Shown here in pieces: positions 50,233 to 60,137 of a stretch of 64,000 nt of DNA (its first letter is position 1; the number at the start of each line of letters is the position of its first letter). The notes beneath the pieces are model-generated. The model saw only the letters and a program-made list of their open reading frames with translations. It was not told where the DNA came from and did no database searches. Both the position numbers and the translations under genes were made by a program. Where the stretch lies: NCBI RefSeq assembly GCF_007827975.1, contig NZ_VITT01000001.1, one strand, 5' to 3'. Source of the DNA: Nitrospirillum viridazoti. GTDB lineage: Bacteria > Pseudomonadota > Alphaproteobacteria > Azospirillales > Azospirillaceae.

Positions 50233-52020
50233 TCAGAACTGGTCTTCCGACAGGGCCATCAGGGTGCGGTGGCCGGTGCGGATCAGGTCGGCCAGGCCCA
50301 GCGACGGGCCCACCACCTGTTCCACGAAGAAGCGGGCGGTGATCAGCTTGCTCTCATGGAAGCCGGCGTCCTGGCCCTGGGCCAGCGCCTGGTTGGCGGC
50401 GATGGCGCCGCGGGCCAGCAGGAAGGCGCCGGTGACGTTGCCGAACAGGGTCAGGTAGGGCACGGCTCCGGCGGCGGCCGCGCGCGCCTCCGCCTTCACA
50501 TGGTCCACCAGGAAGGACGTCGCGTCCTCCAGCGCCGCGATGCCCCGCTTCAGGCCCTGGGCGATGGCGGCCAGGTCGTCGCCCGGCTGGGCGGCCGCCG
50601 CGTCGGCCGTTTCCGCCATCAGGGCGAACAGGGCGCGGGCGGTGGCGCCGCCGTCGCGGCCCAGCTTGCGGAACACCAGGTCATTGGCCTGGATGCCGTT
50701 GGTGCCCTCGTAAATCGGGGCGATACGGGCGTCGCGGTAATATTGGGCGGCCCCCGTCTCCTCGATGAAGCCCATGCCGCCGTGCACCTGCACGCCCAGG
50801 CTGGCCACCTCGACGCCGATGTCGGTGCTCCACGCCTTGGCTACCGGGGTCATCAGGTCGTTCAGCAGGCCGGCCTGTCTGGCGGCCTCGGCGTCCGGAT
50901 GATGGTGGCGGCCGTCCAGGGAGGCGGCGGTGAAATAGACGATGGCCCGCGCGGCCTCCACCTTGGACCGCATGGTCAGCAGCATGCGGCGCACGTCGGG
51001 GTGGTGGATGATGGTCACCGGCTGCGGCCCGCCGGCCACGTCGCGGCTCTGCACCCGGGTCTTGGCGTACGCCAGCGCCTGCTGGTAGGCGCGGTCGCCG
51101 ATGGAGACGCCCTGCAGGCCGACTCCTAAGCGGGCGTTGTTCATCATGGTGAACATGTACTCGATGCCGCGATTCTCCTCGCCCACCAGGTAGCCCACGC
51201 AGGCACCCTTGTCGCCATAGCTCATGACGGCGGTGGGGCTGGCGTGGATGCCCAGCTTGTGCTCCAGGCCCACGCAATAGGCATCGTTGCGCTCACCCGG
51301 GGTGCCATCGGCGTTCAGCAGGAACTTCGGCACGATGAACAGGGAAATGCCCTTGGTGCCCGAGGGCGCATCCGGCGTGCGGGCCAGCACCAGGTGGACG
51401 ATGTTGTCCGTCCAGTCATGGTCGCCGTAGGTGATGAAGATCTTCTGCCCGCTGATGCGGTAGGTGCCGTCGTCCTGGCGCAAGGCGCGGGTGCGCACGG
51501 CGCCCACATCGGACCCCGCCTGCGGCTCCGTCAGGTTCATGGTGCCGGCCCATTCGCCGGAGATCAGCTTTTCCAGGTACAGCGTCTTCTGCTCATCCGA
51601 CCCGTGGGCGGTCAGCAGTTCCACCGCCCCCTGGGTCAGCAGCGGCCCTAGCGCGAAGGACATGTTGGCGCTGGTCCAGGTTTCCAGCAGCGCGACGAAC
51701 AGGGTCCAGGGCAGGCCCTGGCCGCCGTGGTCTGGGTCGAAGGGCACGCTGTTCCAGCCGCCCTCGACGAACTGGCGGTAGGCGTCCTTGAAGCCGTCGG
51801 GGGTGCGCACGCCCGTGTCCGTCAGCTTGGAGCCCTGGCGGTCGCCCGCCACGTTCAGGGGCGCCAGCACGTTGTCGGCCAGCTTGGCGCCTTCCTCCAG
51901 CACGGCGTCCACCAGGTCGGGGGTGGCGGCCTCGAATGCGGGGTAGGCGGCAACTTTGTCCAGGCCGACGACGGAATTCAGGACGAAACGGATTTCCTTC
52001 AGGGGCGCTTGATAGGTCAT
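50233..52020 (-). CDS. Acyl-CoA dehydrogenase, long (~600 aa) DmdC-like form
   Basis: 595 aa from ATG 52020. Acyl-CoA dehydrogenase core: FAD-binding segment TEPQAGSDVGAVRTRA, GQKIFITYGDHD, HKLGIHASPTAVMSYGDKGACVGYLVG, LGVQVHGGMGFIEETGAAQYYRDARIAPIYEGTNGIQANDLVFRKL with the catalytic-type Glu in YEGT. An extra ~130-residue C-terminal domain is typical of the long family that includes 3-methylmercaptopropionyl-CoA dehydrogenase (DmdC). Substrate unproven. Stands alone between the ABC operon and the divergent lytic transglycosylase. Confidence 0.9.
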   Translation of the reverse strand: MTYQAPLKEIRFVLNSVVGLDKVAAYPAFEAATPDLVDAVLEEGAKLADNVLAPLNVAGDRQGSKLTDTGVRTPDGFKDAYRQFVEGGWNSVPFDPDHGGQGLPWTLFVALLETWTSANMSFALGPLLTQGAVELLTAHGSDEQKTLYLEKLISGEWAGTMNLTEPQAGSDVGAVRTRALRQDDGTYRISGQKIFITYGDHDWTDNIVHLVLARTPDAPSGTKGISLFIVPKFLLNADGTPGERNDAYCVGLEHKLGIHASPTAVMSYGDKGACVGYLVGEENRGIEYMFTMMNNARLGVGLQGVSIGDRAYQQALAYAKTRVQSRDVAGGPQPVTIIHHPDVRRMLLTMRSKVEAARAIVYFTAASLDGRHHHPDAEAARQAGLLNDLMTPVAKAWSTDIGVEVASLGVQVHGGMGFIEETGAAQYYRDARIAPIYEGTNGIQANDLVFRKLGRDGGATARALFALMAETADAAAAQPGDDLAAIAQGLKRGIAALEDATSFLVDHVKAEARAAAAGAVPYLTLFGNVTGAFLLARGAIAANQALAQGQDAGFHESKLITARFFVEQVVGPSLGLADLIRTGHRTLMALSEDQF

Positions 52021-52112
52021 GGTCTCTCGGGTCCTCCCGGGGGACCCGCCGGTGGGGCCCGGCGCCCGTCGCTTCAGGACTGGGGCGGGGCCCGGCACGG
52101 CCGGCGGGGGTG

Positions 52113-52148
52113 CTCAATGTTATTGGGCGGGCGGGCCCGATCATTGAG
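52113..52148. promoter_or_regulatory. Imperfect inverted repeat upstream of the sigma-54 promoter
   Basis: Arms CTCAATG/CATTGAG (7 bp) and inner TTGGGC/GCCCGA (6 bp with one G-T) around GGGCGG. It lies 105-140 bases before the -24 element, a distance used by enhancer-binding proteins. Confidence 0.4.
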
Positions 52149-52252
52149 CGGAAGGGCCACGTCCCGTCGACGCGGGGCCCATCCTGCCGGGACGGCGGCG
52201 GGCGGGCAAGCGTCGCCGAAAGTCCAGCCCGGATCCCGCCGCCGCGACGGAT

Positions 52253-52268
52253 TGGCACGCCCCTTGCT
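52253..52268 (+). promoter_or_regulatory. Consensus sigma-54 promoter of the lytic transglycosylase
   Basis: TGGCACG-CCCC-TTGCT matches the textbook TGGCACG-N4-TTGC(A/T) at every specified base. Ends 69 bases before the start codon at 52337. Confidence 0.88.
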
Positions 52269-52336
52269 TTCCCTACAGGCCAGCATCGGGTCGGCCCCCA
52301 TCGGCCGGTCGTTTTCCAGGTAAGTGAGGTCCGGTC

Positions 52337-53254
52337 GTGATCAACGCACTGTCCACCACGCAGTTGACTGCAGCACAGGGTTTGGCGTCTTCCGCCCCTG
52401 CCAAGATCGTGGCGGCGGTGCAGCAGGCCAGCACCAGGGCCGGGGTAGATTTTTCCTATCTGCTGAAGCAGGCGTCGGTGGAAAGCGGCTACAACACCAA
52501 TGCCAAGGCCAGCACCAGCAGCGCCACCGGCCTCTACCAGTTCACCGACTCCACGTGGTTGAACATGGTGCAGCAGCATGGCGCGGAGGTCGGCCTGGGG
52601 CAGTACGCCAGCGCCATCAAGACCCGCAGCGACGGCAGCGCCTACGTCTCCGATCCCGCCACCCGGCAAAAGATTCTCGACCTGCGCAAGGATGCCGATA
52701 CCTCGGCCATGATGGCGGCCCAACTGGCCCAGGACAACAAGACCACCCTGCAGCAGCAGGTGGGCGGCACCATCGGCGGGACCGAGCTGTACCTGGCCCA
52801 TTTCCTGGGTGCCGGCGGCGCCTCCAAGTTCCTGAACGCGCTGAAGAAAAACCCCAACCAGGCGGCCGACGCCGTGGTGCCGGACGCGGCCGACGCCAAC
52901 GACGCCGTCTTCTATGACGGCAACGGCAAGGCCCTGTCCCTGGGCCAGGTCTACGACCGCTTCGCCAAGAAGTTCGACGGTACGGGCGGTGCCAGCACGG
53001 ACAAATATGCCGGGTCCACCACGCTGGGCACCGTGCAGACGGCCGACAGCACCTCCCAGCCGTGGGACATGGTGCGGGGCGCCAGTTCGTCCAAGATGCC
53101 GCTGTCCACCTACACCATCATGATGCTGAACGCCCTGGCCGCGCCCACCGAGGATGAGGACCAGGACAACAAGGACGGCTACAGCCAGCAGGAACAGCGC
53201 ATGACCACCAACCGCGCGCCCAACATGGCCGCCGCCTACATGGCCAGCGCCTAA
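52337..53254 (+). CDS. Lytic transglycosylase, SLT domain, probably flagellum-associated
   Basis: 305 aa, GTG start with GAGGT upstream. SLT domain at ~22-180: catalytic E49 (LLKQASVESGYN), ASTSSATGLYQFTDSTWLNMV and IGGTELYLAHFLGAGGASKFL. No signal peptide, as in flagellar rod-associated transglycosylases of other alphaproteobacteria. The C-terminal third is Asp/Asn/Gln-rich (DEDQDNKDGYSQQEQ). Driven by a consensus sigma-54 promoter, which fits a flagellar class gene. Its stop overlaps the convergent kinase by 4 bases. Confidence 0.88.
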   Translation: MINALSTTQLTAAQGLASSAPAKIVAAVQQASTRAGVDFSYLLKQASVESGYNTNAKASTSSATGLYQFTDSTWLNMVQQHGAEVGLGQYASAIKTRSDGSAYVSDPATRQKILDLRKDADTSAMMAAQLAQDNKTTLQQQVGGTIGGTELYLAHFLGAGGASKFLNALKKNPNQAADAVVPDAADANDAVFYDGNGKALSLGQVYDRFAKKFDGTGGASTDKYAGSTTLGTVQTADSTSQPWDMVRGASSSKMPLSTYTIMMLNALAAPTEDEDQDNKDGYSQQEQRMTTNRAPNMAAAYMASA

Positions 53255-54354
53255 AGGGCGGTGATCTCCGGCGTTGCCGGCACGGCCATCCACGCTTTCA
53301 CGCCGCCGTCGCTGACCTGCCCCAGCTGGCCGCCGCACTGTCGCGCCAGCTGTTCCAGCAGCAGGTGGCCCAGGCCGGTGCGGGCCGGGCGGGGATGATG
53401 GTTGCCATTAGTGCCGGAATCTTCTGCCGGCCCGGCCGTTGTTGCCGGGCTTTCGCCGTTGGCGGCGGGCGGCGGCAGGCCGACGCCGTCATCCTCCACC
53501 CGCAGCACCCATCGCTGCCCCTCCGTGCCCAGGCGCACGGCGACGGTGCCTGGCCGCCCGGCGGGGAAGGCGTATTTCAGCGCGTTGGTCAGCAGCTCAT
53601 TGGCCGCCAGACCCAGGGTCACGGCGGCCCGCTGCGGCAGCTTCAGGTCCTCGACCTCGACGGTGAAGGTGATGGGACGGCCGGCGACATGGGCGGCGGC
53701 CAAGTTTTCCACCAGCTGGCCCAGGAAGGCGCGGGCCGGCACGAAGGGCTCGCGCTGCAGCCGCTGCAGGCTGGAATAGACCAGGCCCAGCACCCGCACC
53801 CGTTCCCCCGCCTTGGCCAGTTCCCCCGCCTCCTTGGCGCCCGCCCGGCTTTCCGCCACCATCAACAGGCTGGACACGGACTGCAGGTCATTGCGGATGC
53901 GGTGATAGATTTCACGCAACAGCATGGCCTGCTGCTGTTCCCCCGCCGCCAGGGTGTCCAGGGCGTCATGCAAGGCCGCGATGATGGACACCACCACCAG
54001 GCTGATCACGACGAACAGGGCGGGGCCCGCCCAGCCCTTGGGCGGCAGGGCCGCCAGCCGGTCGGGCAGGGTGGCCAGCTGTTGCGTCCAGGGTATGCCG
54101 TCGTCGGCCGGTGCGAAGAAGGGCAAGGCCAGCGTCGTGCTCAGGACCACGGCCACCAGGCCGGGCCCGACCCCGAACCACAGCGTGCCCAGTACCAGGG
54201 CTGGGAAGAAATGCACGACGGGATAGCCGTCCAGCACGTCGTCCAGCGCGATACGCACGCCGAACGCAAGGCACACCAGCAGGGCGGCCCCGGCATAGCG
54301 TACGGGCGCTGGTCGCCGTCGCAGGGACAGGAAGGTCGTGATGAACGGCTTCAT
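53251..54354 (-). CDS. HWE/HisKA_2-type sensor histidine kinase with DUF4118 membrane domain
   Basis: 367 aa. Four membrane helices in residues ~18-128 in the DUF4118 pattern (FFPALVLGTLWFGVGPGLVAVVLSTTLALPFF). Phospho-acceptor H151 in LLREIYHRIRNDLQSVSSLL (HisKA_2), N-box LGLAANELLTNALKYAF, G-box VEDDGVGLPP. The G-boxes are split by a ~30-residue Ala/Gly/Asn-rich insert (NGESPATTAGPAEDSGTN). No receiver or response regulator is adjacent. No periplasmic sensor, so it senses within the membrane or through cytosolic partners. Confidence 0.88.
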   Translation of the reverse strand: MKPFITTFLSLRRRPAPVRYAGAALLVCLAFGVRIALDDVLDGYPVVHFFPALVLGTLWFGVGPGLVAVVLSTTLALPFFAPADDGIPWTQQLATLPDRLAALPPKGWAGPALFVVISLVVVSIIAALHDALDTLAAGEQQQAMLLREIYHRIRNDLQSVSSLLMVAESRAGAKEAGELAKAGERVRVLGLVYSSLQRLQREPFVPARAFLGQLVENLAAAHVAGRPITFTVEVEDLKLPQRAAVTLGLAANELLTNALKYAFPAGRPGTVAVRLGTEGQRWVLRVEDDGVGLPPPAANGESPATTAGPAEDSGTNGNHHPRPARTGLGHLLLEQLARQCGGQLGQVSDGGVKAWMAVPATPEITAL

Positions 54355-54426
54355 GGCGGCTGATCATACAGTCGCCTCGGCCGAACGCACTACTGCGGAT
54401 GGCTAGAATCGTTGGGAGTACGGCCG

Positions 54427-54639
54427 CTAAAAATGGACCAGGGCCGGATCTTCCGACCGGCCGGCCATCATCTGGCCGCCGCACGCGCCACCCGTCATCT
54501 GGCGCGGGACGGACATGGCGGCATCGCTGTCATCGGCCAACGGGGCCTGCCCCACCAGGGTGCCACCCCGTAGCAGCCTAAGGTAAAGGGGCACGGGGGA
54601 GGGGTGAGGGCCAATGGGGGTCGAGGTCTTGCCAGGCAT
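54427..54639 (-). CDS. Possible small protein, uncertain
   Basis: 70 aa from ATG 54639 with GGGAG upstream (spacing 9). Reads as HPSPVPLYLRLLRGGTLVGQAPLADDSDAAMSVPRQ then Gly/Met-rich. Codon use is only weakly coding-like. It sits in an otherwise empty 450-base gap between the kinase and the FAD enzyme. A 10-bp palindrome GTCAATTGAC lies upstream near 54743. Confidence 0.35.
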   Translation of the reverse strand: MPGKTSTPIGPHPSPVPLYLRLLRGGTLVGQAPLADDSDAAMSVPRQMTGGACGGQMMAGRSEDPALVHF

Positions 54640-54804
54640 AGGCTCTCTCCCTCTCTTGGGGTGGGCCGGTGACTCATGCGCGGCGGCACCACGGGCTCCT
54701 TTATCTCTACAACCAAGGGTCTCATGGCCCCCGAGTCGCCGTCAATTGACGCCAAAGGTCAGTACTGGCCTATGCCTGGGCCCGGTTTTCCCGAAAAATC
54801 CTGC

Positions 54805-56240
<1,436 letters not shown>

Positions 56241-56244
<4 letters not shown>

Positions 56245-56780
56245 GGGGCTTCATCCGGAATCAGGGCCACCAGGTCGGTGACGCCCACGTCCTGGCCGGC
56301 CTGGGTCAGCAGGGTGGTGGCCTGGCCGCGGTGATGGGTCTGGTGGTTGAAGAAATGCACGATCAGGTCGCCGAAGCGGCGGGCGCAGGCTATGCCGGTG
56401 CTGCTGGTGTAGGCCAGCACGTGGTTCAGGTCGCAGGGGCGGATGCAGGCGGCCCACTGGCTGATGGCCGTGTCCATCACCTGGCGATCCGCCGCCAGGC
56501 TGGCCAGGTCGGCATACAGCGCCTCATCCAGGCGGGTGGGTGGCGGCAGGGCCATCACCGGGTCCAGGGTGGTATAGCCGGCGGGGTGGGTGCGGAAACG
56601 GCGCAGCCACAGCAGGTCGGCCACCATCAGATGGTTCAGCGTGCCCAGGATGGAGCGGAAGAAGGCCCCCCGGTCGGCGCTCAGGGCCTCGGCCGGCAGG
56701 CGCGCCGCCGCCTCCAGCACCTTGGCGTTCATCCAGGCGTTGTACTGGGCCAGCAGGACGATGTGCCGGGGATCGGCCAT
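56241..56780 (-). CDS. DinB-like four-helix protein
   Basis: 179 aa from ATG 56780. DinB/YfiT-type four-helix bundle: HIVLLAQYNAWMNAKVLEAAARLPAEAL..., SILGTLNHLMVADLLWLRRF with a metal His, and FNHQTHHRGQATTLLTQAGQ where the paired His residues complete the site. Members are metal-dependent thiol-transfer or stress-associated proteins; the true role is unknown. Coupled by a 4-base overlap to the FAD dehydrogenase downstream. Confidence 0.85.
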
Positions 56781-56880
56781 GGGCGGGACCTCGGGGAAGC
56801 CAGGGGCGTTTGGCGCAGAGTGTCCGCTCCCGCCCGTTGTGATCAAGTGCTAACGGTGTGGTCCGTTAACCGGTTCCGTC

Positions 56881-57870
56881 TTAGGGCCGGGGTGCCGCCG
56901 CCCGGCGCAGGCGGTCATTGATGGCCAGGCCCAGGCCCACGTCGGGGATGGTCATGACGGCGATGCCGCTGAGGCCGGGCTTGTCCAGCTTGCGCAGCAT
57001 GGCGAACAGGTTGGCGGCGGCCTCGTTCAAATCGCCAGTGGGCGACAGGTTCAGCCGCTCCGCCCCGCCCAGCACGAAGCGGTCGGGGCCGAAGCCCAGC
57101 AGCGCTTCATCCTTGGCGGCGTTCAGCGCGTTCAGCCGCACCGGCAGGCCCGGGGCGTAGTGGCTTTCCAGCATGCCGGGCGCTTTGATCCCGGTGCTGG
57201 GGGTGGCGGCACGCTGGACGGGGCCCAGCACGGCCTCGATTTCCTCCGGCGTGATGGAACCGGGGCGCAGCAGCACCGGGTGCTCGCCCGACAGGTCCAG
57301 CACGGTGGACTCCACCCCCACCGGGCAGCGGCCATCCGCCAGGATCAGGGCCAGGCGGCCGCCGCCGCCATCGGGAAATTCCTCGCGCACATGGATGGGG
57401 GCGGTGGGGCTGACGTGGCCGGACCGGTTGGCGCTGGGGGCGGCGATGGGCCGGCCGCTGGCCTGCAGCAGGGCGCGGGCGGTGGGATGGCGCGGCACCC
57501 GCACCGCCACCGTGTCCAGCCCGGCGCTGACCAGCAGCGACAAGGCGGCATCCGCCCGCCGGGGCAGGACCAGGGTCAGGGGGCCGGGCCAGTACAGGTC
57601 GGCCATCTGGTGCGCCCGCTCATCCATCACGGCGTAGCGCTCCACCGCCGCCACATCCGGCAGGTGGACGATCAGGGGATTGAAGCTGGGACGGCCCTTG
57701 GCGGCGAAGATGTCGGCCACCGCCTGGTCGTTGCCGGCGTCGCCGCCCAGGCCGTAGACCGTCTCCGTCGGGAAGGCCACCAGCTTGCCGCCGGCCAACG
57801 CCTGCGACGCGCGCTCCAGCGCCTCTTGGGTGGGCGGGGACATGTCGGGGGCTGTATAGGACTCGGTCAC
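56881..57870 (-). CDS. sua5: Threonylcarbamoyl-AMP synthase, Sua5 long form
   Basis: 329 aa from GTG 57870 (AGGTG seven bases upstream); an ATG at 57897 and an internal ATG at 57843 are alternatives. YrdC domain: GKLVAFPTETVYGLGGDA, KGRPSFNPLIVHL, ADLYWPGPLTLVLPR, IAAPSANRSGHVSPT. A C-terminal Sua5 domain (SHYAPGLPVRL onward) distinguishes it from short TsaC. It makes threonylcarbamoyl-AMP for t6A37 of tRNAs reading ANN codons; essential or nearly so in most bacteria. Divergent from parA-like gene. Confidence 0.92.
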   Translation of the reverse strand: MTESYTAPDMSPPTQEALERASQALAGGKLVAFPTETVYGLGGDAGNDQAVADIFAAKGRPSFNPLIVHLPDVAAVERYAVMDERAHQMADLYWPGPLTLVLPRRADAALSLLVSAGLDTVAVRVPRHPTARALLQASGRPIAAPSANRSGHVSPTAPIHVREEFPDGGGGRLALILADGRCPVGVESTVLDLSGEHPVLLRPGSITPEEIEAVLGPVQRAATPSTGIKAPGMLESHYAPGLPVRLNALNAAKDEALLGFGPDRFVLGGAERLNLSPTGDLNEAAANLFAMLRKLDKPGLSGIAVMTIPDVGLGLAINDRLRRAAAPRP

Positions 57871-57974
57871 GGGGCGGCACCTGGCAAAAGGGATCATCCT
57901 ATCTAGCCCACCCGTCCGCGCGGTCCAAGGGCACTGGCCGCAGGGCCGGGCTCCCCTTTTGGGGCATCACCCAT

Positions 57975-57987
57975 TGTGCACTGCACA
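57975..57987. promoter_or_regulatory. Palindromic candidate operator before the ParA-like gene
   Basis: TGTGCA-C-TGCACA, perfect 6-bp arms with one-base centre, 65 bases upstream of the ParA-like start codon and 104 bases from the Sua5 start. Could be bound by ParA-type autoregulator partners or an unrelated repressor. Confidence 0.5.
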
Positions 57988-58052
57988 CTTGCCCGCCACC
58001 TTCGCCGGGTCCACACTGCCGGCCACGGTCATTCCTGAAGGGGGGAGCCATC

Positions 58053-58721
58053 ATGGCGGGGCACGTCGTCACCATCGCGCAGCAGAAGGGCGGGGCGGGC
58101 AAGACCACGCTGGCCATCCAGCTGGCCGTGGCCTGGTCGCTGGCCGGGCTGCGTGTGGCGGTGGTGGATATCGACCCCCAGGGCAGCCTGACCGCCTGGT
58201 TCGGCCTGCGCGCCCAGGCCCTGGACGACCCCGGTCTGACCCATATGCAGATCAACGGCTGGCGCACCCAGAAAGAGGTGGAGCGCCTGGCGCGCGAGCA
58301 TGACGTGGTGGTGGTCGACAGCCCCCCGCATGCCGAGACGGAGGCGCGCATCGCCGTGCGCGTGGCCGATCTGGTGGTGGTGCCGGTGCAACCCAGCCCC
58401 ATGGACCTGTGGGCCACCCGCCCCACGCTGGAGATGGCCAAGGCGGAAAAGCGGGCGGTGCTGGTGGCGCTGAATCGCGTGCCGCCCCGCGCCAAGCTGG
58501 CCGATCGCCTGACGGAGGCTGTGGCGGGATTGGGCGTGCCCATGGCCGAGGCCGCCATCGGCAACCGCGTCGGCTTCGCCGGCGCCATGATGGATGGCTT
58601 GTCGCTGCAGGAAACCGACCGCCGCGCCAAGGGGTCGGAGGAAATCGCCGCCCTGGCCGGCGAAATCCTGGCCCGCCTGGGCGGCACCCTGACAGCCGGA
58701 AACCGCAGCGCCAGCGCCTGA
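58053..58721 (+). CDS. Orphan ParA/MinD-family ATPase
   Basis: 222 aa. Deviant Walker A QQKGGAGKTT with signature Lys K12 and K17, Walker A' DIDPQGSLTAWFG, and VVVVDSPPHAETEARIAVRVADLVVVPVQPS. Short form without an N-terminal DNA-binding domain. No parB or parS-like site is nearby, so chromosome or plasmid partition is unlikely; short orphan ParAs position chemotaxis clusters or other cargo in relatives. The cargo is not identified here. Confidence 0.88.
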   Translation: MAGHVVTIAQQKGGAGKTTLAIQLAVAWSLAGLRVAVVDIDPQGSLTAWFGLRAQALDDPGLTHMQINGWRTQKEVERLAREHDVVVVDSPPHAETEARIAVRVADLVVVPVQPSPMDLWATRPTLEMAKAEKRAVLVALNRVPPRAKLADRLTEAVAGLGVPMAEAAIGNRVGFAGAMMDGLSLQETDRRAKGSEEIAALAGEILARLGGTLTAGNRSASA

Positions 58722-58843
58722 GGCTGGGCGCCGCCCGCGCGGGTGCCTTCATTGCCGGGGGCCTTCATTGCATGGCGCGCGCGCGGCGGTGTATACCCGA
58801 CCAGCCGCCTGGGGGGCTTGGGCGGCGTTGGGTTGGGGTCGCC

Positions 58844-60106
58844 ATGCAAATCTTGTCGCGCCTGCTTTCGCGCCGTTCGCCCGCAACCGTGGAGGCGGCG
58901 GCGCCGGTTCTGCCGGACGTGGTCATCGCCGAACCGTTCCACGCCTTCATCCACCGGCTGAACGCCATCACCGTGCCCGGTGACCTGCGCGCCATCCGCG
59001 GCGGGCGGCCGCTGCGGGCCATCGTCATGGATGAGGCGGGGGCCCAGGTCCGGGTGGGGGAGATCACCCAGTCCGCTCCCGGCGTCGATCGCATCGCCTT
59101 CCCGGAGTTCCCGGACGGGACGGGCCCCGCCTTCTGGCTGTTCGTGATCGAACCGTTGGGTGAGGCCGATCCCGCCCCCCTGGTGCCGGCGCTGCGCGCC
59201 TTGGTGGCGGGCTTGGGCCAGCGGCCGCTGCTGGCGGTGGGCTGCGAAGGTCCCCGCCTGGACCGTGCCCAACTCAGCTTCGCCATGATCAGCGACGAGC
59301 CGCCGGCCGCCACCCTGCCGCCCCTGGACCAGCCGGTGGTGGACGGAAGCGCGCTGACGCCGGAACAGCGGCAATGGCGGGAAGAAGGGGTGGCCATCCT
59401 CAAGGGCTTCCTGTCCGACGATCTGCTGGATCCCTACATTGCCCGGCGCGAGCAGGTGAGCCGGCCGGGGGGCTGGCGCTCCCCCACGCCCTATATGCAC
59501 GTGGAGGAGTTGCGGCGCATCTGCCTACACCCGCCCCTGATGGGGGTGCTGAACAGCCTGGTGGGGGAGGAGATGCTGCTGCACCTCAATCTCACCGGCT
59601 GGGTGTCCACCGAGCGCGACTGGCATCAGGATGAGTATCTGAGCCCGCCTTTCGTGAACAGCTGGTACGCCGCCGTGTGGATCGCGCTGGACCGTATCCA
59701 TCCCGATGCCGGCCCCTTCGAATACATCCCCGGGTCCCACCGCTGGCCCCTGCTGCGCGGCGCGCGCGTGCGCCAGTTCATGACGGAGGAGGAACGGCGC
59801 CTCGCCGCCGTGACCGACAGCGGCTATGACGCCTGGCCCAGCGTCACCCAGTCCTACGTCGCGCCCATCGTGGAGGCGGAGATCGCGCGGCGCGGTGTCG
59901 AAAAGCGGGCCTTCCTGGCGGAAAAGGGCGACGTGCTGGTCTGGCACGGCCGCCTGATGCATCGCGGTTCCCCCGCGCGGCAGCCGGGATTGGAGCGGCG
60001 ATCGCTCATCGCCCATTACACCGGCCTGAACCACCGCCCCGACATGCCGGACCGCCGGTTCGAGGGTGGCGGACACTACGCCGTGTTCCACACCCCCCTG
60101 CTGTAA
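58844..60106 (+). CDS. Phytanoyl-CoA dioxygenase-like protein with extra N-terminal domain, copy 1
   Basis: 420 aa from ATG 58844 (MQILSRLLSRR); the longer open frame upstream runs back through the ParA gene in another frame. The PhyH/2OG-Fe(II) domain starts near residue 175. Iron ligands H261 and D263 (RDWHQDEYL) and H373 (LMHRGS) are present, with R in ERRSLIAHYT for 2-oxoglutarate. Residues 25-165 (ITVPGDLRAIRGGRPLRAIVMDEAGAQVRVG...) form a domain I cannot assign. Thirty-one bases ahead of its paralog; substrate unknown. Confidence 0.82.
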   Translation: MQILSRLLSRRSPATVEAAAPVLPDVVIAEPFHAFIHRLNAITVPGDLRAIRGGRPLRAIVMDEAGAQVRVGEITQSAPGVDRIAFPEFPDGTGPAFWLFVIEPLGEADPAPLVPALRALVAGLGQRPLLAVGCEGPRLDRAQLSFAMISDEPPAATLPPLDQPVVDGSALTPEQRQWREEGVAILKGFLSDDLLDPYIARREQVSRPGGWRSPTPYMHVEELRRICLHPPLMGVLNSLVGEEMLLHLNLTGWVSTERDWHQDEYLSPPFVNSWYAAVWIALDRIHPDAGPFEYIPGSHRWPLLRGARVRQFMTEEERRLAAVTDSGYDAWPSVTQSYVAPIVEAEIARRGVEKRAFLAEKGDVLVWHGRLMHRGSPARQPGLERRSLIAHYTGLNHRPDMPDRRFEGGGHYAVFHTPLL

Positions 60107-60137
60107 CCTTCTCCTCCATTATGAGCCGGCCTTCCCG

